Below, piece after piece: positions 54,301 to 64,000 of a DNA stretch of 64,000 bases. The stretch covers positions 6,182,001-6,246,000 of the forward strand of contig NC_088809.1 of assembly GCF_011386835.1 (NCBI RefSeq), in the 5' to 3' direction. Source of the DNA: Chrysemys picta bellii (Eukaryota; Chordata; Testudines; Emydidae). Both the position numbers and the translations under genes were made by a program. A model generated the notes under the pieces. The model saw only the letters and a program-made list of their open reading frames with translations, was not told the DNA's origin and did not search any database. Position 1 is the first letter of the stretch; each line of letters starts with the position of its first letter.

Positions 54301-57300
54301 ATAATACAGCTTATTTACAACCAGTAAAGCAGCTGCCCAGTACCCAAATTTGTGCTTACAGTTAACAACCGTTCACATATGTCCTAGTCTATTCTCTCAT
54401 CTACTCTAAATTTGTAATCCACTGTCATACTGTAACTGATGGGTATTGTGTACTTTCTGTACAAAGTTCCTGGCCAAGAGATCCAGCGTAACACCTGGAG
54501 TTTTCCAGAACGTAGTGGCCTACACCAGCTGTCAGTGTGGTAATTACTACAAGGTGATCCAAGACTGCCAGAATATGGTGGGGGCGGAGTGGGGGGAGAG
54601 AAATCTTCCTACCTCTACAAACACACTCAGAACCGGAAGACTTGTAAAGAACCGAATCATGATACATTTTAAGTAGTCCATTCTCCAATCCTACACAAAG
54701 GATTTACTTGGGTAACACTCATCAACTGCAACATAAATCCCCTTTGCATTAATAGGAAAAGAAAGAAGGCCCGCTTTTCTGACATTTGGCATGCATAGTA
54801 CTAAAGATAGAAGATAACCAAAAGCATATTATTTTAAAAAGTAGTTCACCTGGAGTGTTTGCCAACATAAAACAATGAACTATAATCTGATGCCAATTCT
54901 TCCTAAGGCACATGTAAAATAATTTCTGTTAAAACTTTTCAGACATCAACAAATGGATGTAACTAAGTTTCCAACTCATAGACAGGCAAGGTAAACATGA
55001 TGATAAATCAGAATATTCTTATGGCATTCATACAACATCAACCTAAATCAACAGAATACACTGAGAAGCTGGATTCATTGCACTGATAAAGTTGAGAAAA
55101 CATCGCCCTCTAGAGGGTGTCCAATTAACCATTTCAGTTCAAAGGAGAAGGCCTTTCTTTCTGCCACCCAATGTAAAGAATGGTTGTGTGAAGAAGAAAC
55201 AAATTAGGATTCGTGGACAAATTTAGAAAATAAATTATCTGAAATCATATTTAAATAAATCATATTTTATTACAATACAGATCTAAAGTGACTTGTTTGC
55301 ATTCATCAAATGAATAGGCATTTCAAATAGATAAAGAGTCAGGCCCACACTATGGCGTTCTTTAGTGTATCTGTGAATTTACAAAAACTATTTGTACCAG
55401 ATAAAGGCTATAATTTACAAGAAGGCAAAATAAAAGCCTACAAGAGACATTTCAAATAGGCTGCTTTTGATTCATGTTTATAGTGCTGGCGATTAAGTTA
55501 AACTTCGAAGGGAATTGCCCTCCAGTGCTTTAAGTTATTCTACAGCTAATTTTCTTTCAAACTATTTTTGTCTGCCTCTCTCTAAATAGGTGGTTTCTCA
55601 AGTGAGTGTTACTTAAAGGAAACCAATCTGTTTTTCAGGAAGGCTTGATGATGTCACTCCTTTCAACTCTGCTTTCCCATAAGAATTCTTCTAATAAAAA
55701 GGAGTTTCACTCTGGGAAATAGTGAAAAGTGACATGGAAGTATTTAAAGCATCTGAGATGTGTATGTTTATCAGACTGTTGGATTTTGCCTTTAATGATA
55801 GAGCAACCACTACAAATGAAAGACGAGACAAGGATGTGTGAGAAGACCTACTGTCTTAAAAAATAAATAAAAATAAACAAGACTTTACAATGGAAAGTGG
55901 ATTATTCTGTACAATGTAGAATGTTTCTAAACAGTCAAATCCATGTATGTATAAGACTTGTTTTCCTCAGTTCTAAATTTATGTACTGTATTTCAGCTGA
56001 GGCGTAAAATTTAAAACAGAACCAATCTGTGTATGATTGATTTTTTTGGCAAAAACTACAAAATCCAAATGAAAAACTTCAATACACAATTAAATGATAC
56101 AGAGAAAACAAGCTCAAGAATCATCATATTATTATTGATGTTTCTAAGTAGGTGGAACTGCACAGTATAAGGTTCAAATGTGTGGTTAATTTAGGTTTAC
56201 ACTTGTGATGTGGTCTCACTCAGGAAAATCGCTGATCAACAAAAAGAAGCAGTCATGAGTAGGTTAAACAAGACCTTTAACTTAGTGTCAATGGGGTGAA
56301 CAAAATAAAGTATATACTATATTGTAATTTTTACACTGGATGATAAAAACATTGAGCAGCTGCATAGGGCTTTCCATTTTCAAAGTGAAGCATTAACACT
56401 TTAGGGCTAAATGCTACCCTTGGGCATGTACACGCAGCTGCCACTGGAGCTAACAGGAGCTGCACATGTGTAATCAAGGGCAGAATTTGCCCTTAACTAT
56501 TTAACGAGGTAACCCACACAGTGTGCCTGTGAGACAGGTGAGTGTTACCATTCCCACGTCACACATGGGAAACAGCCATGCAAGACCCAATTCTGCTCTT
56601 TCAGTCCACTGATGTCACAATAGTCCTATAATAGTAAAAGCCCATAAAAGGACACTAACTTAACTCTGGTACCACTGACAACACTATCTGGCAACCCAAC
56701 TGAATGACAAAAATACACCATGGGTGGATTAACAGATAAAATAACCTAAACAAAATCTGTGTTGGCTATAAAAGGTGCAAAGGAAATATCTCTTTATCAA
56801 CTCTTAGTAAACAGTTTCCTTTACTTCATTCTGCTAAAAAGGAGCAGAGGCAAACAAGAGTAAAGCCAAAACATGATTCATTTAGAGATGAATCCCACCC
56901 TGATAAAGGTTTACATTGTGTGGGTAAACAATTTGTAAATCGTCCTGAATAAACCGTAAATAGATTGTTTCTCTACTATACATAACGCAAGTTGGGTTTT
57001 TTTTGTTTTGTTTTGTTTTTTTGGGACACTAGTAGTAAAAAGCTAGCTGGAAAAAAATTACCAGGATTGTGCTCAGAAAATATTTATAGCCATAAAAAGC
57101 AAGCTCAAGTTAATGTGAATGGAATATAATTCTTTTGTTAGTCCAATCAAAAGGTAATATGCAGGCTTTTTGGTCACTAAAATCCATTCTTCCGGGGTAG
57201 GATTATATCAATACCATTTTAATATGAAAGAAGTATTAACAGAAGGATTAACAGCAATGGTCTACAAATGTACTGAAGTGCTATGCAAGTTTCTACATCT

Positions 57301-57649
57301 TAAAGCTTATTCAAATATTTCTAAATTGCATGTGATCCTTCATTAAAATCATGATGTCACGATTGCACAATCAAGAAAAGCCAACTGACAAGGATACTGT
57401 ATTAAAATCTGTTTGTCCTTCTTTCATTTCATCAACAATAAGTAAAACAACACTTACTGTGACATCTGTACATAAGCAGCTATGCAAAATGCTCAACATA
57501 TACAAGTTCTTCACCCAGTATATAACTAATATAAAAGAAGAAGAGAGTTCTAATTTATAATTTACTGTGGTTTTTAACTAACTCTGAACTGCATACTTAC
57601 TTTCCATACTGCATCTTTTGCAGAAGCACAGAATTAAATTATATATGAT

Positions 57650-57875
57650 ATTTTGAACTTAAATAGCATCTTTCAGCAGAGGATCTCAAAGCAATTTACA
57701 AACATTAATTAAACCCTACACCCTTAAAACAGATTATTATTCTCATTTTACAGATGGGGGAAAATTTACATACAGCTAAGTAACTTCCTCAGGGTCACAC
57801 AGCAAATTAGCGGTACAGCAAGGTATAGAACCCAAAGGCCACTCTTCTGCTCTAACCACTAGACCTCACACGCTC
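57650..57875 (-). repeat. MIR/AmnSINE-like fragment
   Basis: GATCTCAAAGCAATTTACAA, CATTTTACAGATGGGGGAAA, CAGGGTCACACAGCAAATTA and CTGCTCTAACCACTAGACC lie in the order of an inverted tRNA-derived SINE of the MIR superfamily, including the tRNA-like end. Confidence 0.65.
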
Positions 57876-58231
57876 CACGAGACAACACTAACTCCTTCAA
57901 ATGAAAACAGTGCATAATATCTGTCTATTTAACAGTATATTATACCAAGGAGCTGTTACGATCCTAAATCCTTCTTAGTTTGTGGATTAAAATAGTCATC
58001 ACAGTTTTCTGTTAATCCAGCTGCTACACATGTGGACCAAATCCTTGCAATTAAAGTCCATTGTGAACTTCAGTTAATTATGTTTTTCAAGTATATGATA
58101 AAAGTCTTTAAAAGGCACATAATCCAGATCAACCATCTGTATCCTTTCAGTTCCACACCTGAACTGTAAATAGGCACAACAAAAACATCTAAAATAACAC
58201 AATGGTTTCCCAATTCCTATAATTTAGAACT

Positions 58232-58353
58232 AGGGTGACCAGATAGCAAGTGTGAAAAATCGGGACAGGGGGTGGGAGGTAATAGGTGCCTATGTAAGAA
58301 AAAGCTCCAAAAATAGGGACTGTCCATATAAAATTGGGACATCTGGTCACCCT
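58232..58353. mobile_element. MITE with inverted repeats and 10-bp flanking repeats
   Basis: A 122-bp element whose ends AGGGTGACCAGAT and ATCTGGTCACCCT are exact inverted repeats. It is flanked by identical 10-bp direct repeats ATTTAGAACT at 58222-58231 and 58354-58363. It has no coding capacity. A hAT-like origin (8-bp target plus chance identity) is possible. Confidence 0.88.
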
Positions 58354-58839
58354 ATTTAGAACTAAACTGATTTTATCTTAATTCTAGGACTTGATTTAAA
58401 AAAAAACGTATGTACATTTGTTTCTGCTCTGAAATGTTGTATCTAATTTTGATGCAGAACAAGGTAAGGCTCAGAAATTTAAGCAGTGGCCAAGCCATCT
58501 CACTTTTTAAAAAAAGAAAAACACCGCATCCTAACACTACACAGTTACTATATACTCCCATGCTAATTGCATTAGGTGAACATAAGCAGCTGGTGGCATG
58601 GAGGGTGGCAGGTGGAGAAGCAAGAGGGCATAAGAATTTTTAAAGGCTTTTGCTTTCTTGTAAAAGGCTGCAGTGTTCTTTCCACATGCCTACCCACATC
58701 TCGCCAGTGACACACACTATTCCAATTCAGTACAGCAAACCACCAACCTTTCAGCATCAAACAGTATCCCTGGATCCTTCCTTAGACAGATCCCCAAATA
58801 AAGTACATACTTAGTCAAGAGAGTCTCTCTCCAGATTAA

Positions 58840-58936
58840 CAACAAGGAGTCCGGTGGCACCTTAAAGACTAACAGATTTATTTGGGCATAAGCTTTCGTG
58901 GGTAAAAAACCCTCACTTCTTCAGATGCATGGAGTG
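58840..58936 (-). repeat. Reptile retroposon tail, copy 3 (related subfamily)
   Basis: Minus-strand copy. In reverse complement it reads GCATCTGAAGAAGTGAGGGT, CCACGAAAGCTTATGCCCAA, GTTAGTCTTTAAGGTGCCAC. It differs from the other two at many positions, so it belongs to another subfamily. The long plus ORF 58898-59332 starts within it and is not a gene. Confidence 0.75.
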
Positions 58937-59576
58937 AAAATTACAGATGCAGGCATTATTATACTGACACATGAAGGGAACGGAGTTACCTCACAAGTGG
59001 AGAACCAGTGTTCACAGGGCCAATTCTCTCCAGATTGTCATACCTCTTTCCTCAAACTACGAAACGGGGCTAATGATATACTAGCCCCAATTCCTCATTC
59101 ACCCTCCTTCTTTCAATCCCTGTTTCCCAACATTCCCCATCCCTACCTAAGCTTCAGGAATAAAAGGCTGCACTGGGACCTCCATGTGGCAATACAAGTT
59201 GCTAATCTTTTGCCAACTGACTCGCCTTGCCATAACTTTGACTGCAGTGACACCCAGACTGTTGTTACGAAAAAGGCTTCTCTTCCACATTTCTGGAAAA
59301 CATCTCACCAACTCAGCACTCATCTAAGTTAAGAGACTCCTTTTATTTTTTTAAAGTAATTATTCAATACAACTGTTTATAATTTTCACAGAACATTTTC
59401 AAATCAGGTATATGAGGGTTTGTGTATAATTTCAGTGAATCCATAATTTGAGGCTTCTAAGAACTGTTAAGAGACTGATGGATATATTTACTTAAACATC
59501 TTGGCCAAGATCTTCAGAAGCAAGTAGTGTTTTCTGAGTGCCTCAATTTTGAGTACCCAACTGAAGACGCCTGAAA

Positions 59577-59619
59577 AGGGCCTGATTTTCAAACACATAA
59601 ACCCTGAAAATCAGGCCCT
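59577..59619. repeat. Short perfect hairpin from a MITE
   Basis: AGGGCCTGATTTTCA and TGAAAATCAGGCCCT are inverted copies separated by about 14 bp. They are the same sequence as the arms at 25.2 kb. Confidence 0.7.
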
Positions 59620-61544
59620 ATTAAAGATGTCTCGAAACAAACACTCACAAATAGAAGCACCGAAACTCACAAGTCACTTTTGAAACACCTGGCCTCTGTT
59701 TCTTTGGAAATACCACCACGCTGTGGTGTGAATGTGTTAGCTTTTTCTCCAGTTCAGAAAATCTGCCCATTACAGAAGTCTCTGGGCATACTAATCAAAG
59801 CCAAATGAAACCTCTTAGTTTCTTTTTGAATATCAAATGCTAAATCTATTTAAAACTTCAAACCGGTAAAGACGCAACTTACTGTAATTTCTCTTGACAA
59901 AAAACAGACTCGGATGGATGAAAGGTACAGAAGTTGAGAGTTCCTTCCTGTTCTCTATACGATGTCAATTGTTAAAAATGACTGGATGTGTTACAATAAT
60001 TATTTACAGCAATCTGGTGTCTGCTTCAAGCATGTCACACTGAACTGCTGTGTGGTAATGAGAGGAATAGGCTATAACTGTGAATGTATAAATATATCTA
60101 GGAGGAATAAGAAGGCACAGATATTTCTGGCCACCTCTTGACTATCCCAGGACGTCAGGATCATGATAGGTGATCCTGTAATAGCAATAAAGGAAATGCT
60201 ATTCATAGGGGCAAGGTTTTTAATCCATAAATCCCGCCACATTGGAGAAGCCCCAAAAGGGAAAAAAACTCAACTTTTAGCCTGTGAAGGAGTGCTCATT
60301 CCCCTAAAAACAACAGTCACTGAAAAGGTCTCTGTGTGTCAAGAATCCCACAAAAACTATCCTGATGGCACAGAGGGCAACCATGAAGGCAGGAAGGGTG
60401 AGGATTTCACAAGTGCCTCTACTGTACCCTTCCACTAGTGTTCATGATCTGTCCGGCCCTTTGAACACCCTCAGACTGGCTGAAGGGATCCCCTAGCCTT
60501 TCTAACCTCTCGCTCTTGCTGACACCATAAGAGAGACCTAGGTTTCCTCTTACACATCAGCAGAGGGGACTTATTCCTATTAGGGGAGGGGAGCTACAGG
60601 GAGCCCCAAACAGGCCCTTGTTTTTAAAATTAGATTGATATTGGACTGGTTAAATGAAAATTACCTGTTACCCTCACTATTTACAAGGGACCAGCAGGAA
60701 TAAACAGCAATCATTCTAAATCCAAACAACAATCAGCACGCCAACAAATTACACCATCAAAGAGAAGGGCAAAAATGAACAGATGGTTCCAAAACTCACT
60801 GCCTAGGGCAGAAAGGAAGAAACTGAGGGTAACTAGGACTGAGGATACTATTATAATTACACCCCAAAAGTTTTGATTTCCCTGGGGGTGGACTCTGCTT
60901 TCTATATGGTTTCTATATTGTTCATGGCCTCTAAGAGCAACACATCATCAGAGTGGATGTGGAAAGGCAATTCTTGAAGGATTTTCTTTTTTGTAAATTT
61001 ATCAACCACACTGTTAAAAGAAAAAAAAACTAAGGGGGGGAAAAAAACCACAACAACACTGTCCTGTCAAGTTCATTGCACCTGGCTTTCATGTTTTCCC
61101 CACAAACAATACATATTTATCTTCTGGATGTCCAGATGTGCTCCATGACCATCCAGGCTGATGAGCAATGAGATTTTTAGATAACCAGATTAGTGACTTT
61201 GTGATAGCTGTGAAACAAAATCTGAAACGTTAAAGCCCCTAAACCATTTAATTTACAATGGAGACTATTAAAATGTGGATTTCCACATAGTTTATTTAAG
61301 TAGGTTCTAAGTAATAAACTCTGTCTTGAGTATTTATAGGGGACCTATCCCCTTAATATCTAGGTACCCTGTAAATTTATACTTTAATATAGATTTCAGG
61401 TACAGTATTTGCAGCAGTTTAATACAAGGCACAGTGGCATTTTTAATAGCATCATCTGTATTGGGAAATACAGATTATTTGAATCCAATGTTACTGGAAT
61501 CCACAGTGAAATCAATATTTTCTTTTTTCAGATACTGCCGACTA

Positions 61545-61961
<417 letters not shown>

Positions 61962-62132
61962 TCATGTTATAATTGAAGACACAAGTCTGAACAGAAAACA
62001 TTTAACTTAAACTTTGGCTTTTTTAAGTCAATAGTTTGATTTTATATTTCTAGTGAACAGCAACCAACGATCTTTGCTTTAATACCGTTTAACACAATCC
62101 CACACCTTGAATCACCTTGAAGAAGATTAGGG

Positions 62133-62155
62133 TTGGAAGAGACCTCAGGAGTATT
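62133..62155 (-). repeat. CR1 tail remnant
   Basis: AGGGTTGGAAGAGACCTCAGGAG matches the inverted CR1 3' end seen in the SINE at 39.1 kb. Only about 25 bp survive. Confidence 0.45.
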
Positions 62156-62605
62156 TTGAGTATTTCTCAAAAGTGTCCTGAAACATTTCTTCTAAGGGTA
62201 CAACTCAACAAAACAAATTGCAGTGCAAAATCCCACCCAAAGCCACGGGAGCCTGATGTAATTTTTTAACTGAATTTGGTCCCCTAAAAGAAAACATTCA
62301 GGAAGGCATTGCAACTGCATGTTTGACAGCAGGCAAGGCACCCATTATTTGCTTGCTCATTTTAATTCTCAGGAAACATGACAAATAAGAAGTAAATTAT
62401 CATCAACAAAATTGTATATTCATGCCAAATAGTTTGATGTGGTTTAGCGGTTCGAAGAAAAGACTAGGAGTGTCAGGAGTTGACTTCTTGGCTTTGACTC
62501 TAAATTCATGAGCTTTGACTAGTCACCTAAACACTATGGTCAAAAATTTGAAAAGCTGTTACTAGATTTTTTATTTATTTTTGTAATGCTCAATTTGAGA
62601 AACAC

Positions 62606-62700
62606 CGGGCCCGAGTTTCAGATGCACTAGCACCCACAACTTCAGTTGAAGTCAATGGAAGCAGCAGGTGCTAAGCACCTATGAAAATCAGGCTCCAGGT
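62606..62700. repeat. Fold-back MITE fragment
   Basis: GGGCCCGAGTTTCAGATGC pairs imperfectly with the inverse of ATGAAAATCAGGCTCC. The core contains TTGAAGTCAATGGAAGC. Related to the elements at 25.2 and 59.6 kb. Confidence 0.58.
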
Positions 62701-64000
62701 TTCACAACTGAGGCCCCCAAAAATCTGGGGCCATTTTTGACCTAGAACGCTACCTCCATTTGTAGGATCACTGAAAAATTATTTCAATTGTAGTTAAAAT
62801 TGCTTCACTCTACCACGGGAAAAGAGTGAATTTTATGAATCAGCTGTTAAAACCTATGACATTAACAAAAAAGGAAGACCCCCTGAACCAGATTAGCTCA
62901 AATATCTTTTATCCATAGGAGTACTCTCACAATGTGAACTATTTGAGAAGCATGGGTCTTTGTTTTAGCTTCTCCTTAAATATCATCTCTAGATCTGACA
63001 CAAGAAAAACATATATTAGTTAAAAACACTCTCTGATGTAGTTACCTTTTATATAGATCTAAGATATAAAACTCAACAGAATTTAATTCTCTTCTAAGTA
63101 GGCTTTACATAACACCTTGATAGAAAGCAAATTCTTGCTCCTTTATGGGAATGCTTCATAAAAGGGAACACACTTTGTGGTCCAACACCATATTGCCAGA
63201 CAGCTCATGAAAACAAGAAATTTAGTTTAATTTACCATAGAAAAGTCCTAAAACAATTTTCGTAAAAATGTTTTAAAAAGTAAAAGCCGGATAAAAAGAA
63301 GTATGTACATGAATGGGATTTAACATGGCACACAAACATATAGGTGAAGGGTTAGTTTTCATTTTACTATTAAACAGCATAAGCTAACTAAAATTCTTCA
63401 AGCTTTCAGAGAAGCCAGTTTTACAATACACTAGGTACTCAAATTGGAGTAAACACTGATAAAATCTTGACAAATATTCCAGAAATGCAATCCAAATATT
63501 CCAGACAAAAGCAGCAAGTATTCAAAGTGTAAGTTTGCAATTGAGCCCTGAAACCTTTGAGATAAAAAAGGGATTTAAGTATTGTGACGTGTGACAAGAT
63601 ATTTGGCTGACAGACTGTCACTATACAAAATGTTTCATCAACTTTACATAGATAAACCAAAAAATACCACTACACACCTGCTCTTTTCAATTATGGTGAC
63701 ATAGCCAAATGATCTGCTAATGATCTAGTTAAATAGGGTTCCTAGAAATCTGACAGTTTTAGCACTTTCAGCGAATCTAGTATTACTGGTATATAGTCAT
63801 TCCACGAGCACTTAAAACTCCTAGTTTGTCTAAAAAGAGTTTCATCTTTACAGACTGCTCAAAACAGATTAGAGGCCCAATACAAAAGAACAAGAGCCAA
63901 AAGAAGAGAAACCCCATAATCACGGGATGAGAAAAGAAGGCAGTTCTCACATGTCAGAATCACACACAAGAACTGTATACAAAATAGCATTCTCAATTAC

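Noticed and set aside
58898..59332. 144-codon plus-strand ORF
   Set aside because: Begins inside a retroposon tail and shows no family resemblance, signal or splice support.

Overview
This window is vertebrate nuclear DNA, most likely from a turtle. The evidence is: spliced exons of a vertebrate gene with GT/AG borders, introns up to about 20 kb, an AT-rich background, a tRNA-derived SINE with a CR1-type tail (the 'tortoise Pol III/SINE' architecture), three copies of a reptile-type retroposon tail, CR1, L2-like and MIR-like debris, and many short inverted-repeat DNA transposons. Nothing prokaryotic is present: no operons, rRNA, tRNA genes or CRISPR. The species call is inference from repeat content.

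The recognisable gene is BCAS3, on the minus strand. Six coding exons were placed by joining reading frame and splice sites: 61628-61892, 41550-41700, 33464-33508, 24967-25091, 24081-24246 and 22781-22881 (265, 151, 45, 125, 166 and 101 nt). All junction phases agree and give one open frame of 284 codons. They run from the end of the beta-propeller into the conserved C-terminal BCAS3 domain. The 45-nt exon is a phase-neutral cassette: skipping it keeps the frame and removes 15 residues. Exons before 61892 and after 22781 lie outside the window.

All other DNA is intronic. Positions 1-22780 are the start of a very large intron. It holds an LTR-like element (6439-7301), a decayed LINE reverse transcriptase (9320-10412), several MITEs, and a few minus-strand segments that look like coding exons and that I cannot identify. 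Positions 25092-41549 surround the cassette exon; 30.4-34.4 kb is strikingly poor in repeats and may hold conserved regulatory sequence. The 41701-61627 intron carries an antisense L2-like LINE remnant (about 52.56-54.3 kb) with a recognisable YSDD motif, plus MITEs and SINE fragments.

The most interesting candidates are (a) the cassette exon with a GCATG (RBFOX-type) site 22 nt downstream and a long pyrimidine tract (UC repeat in the pre-mRNA) about 350 nt downstream, and (b) phase-compatible exon-like minus-strand segments at 18.1-18.3, 16.0-16.15, 14.8 and 8.4-8.6 kb, which could be an undescribed nested gene, alternative BCAS3 exons, or coincidence. Most short ORFs in the window are chance or fall inside repeats.
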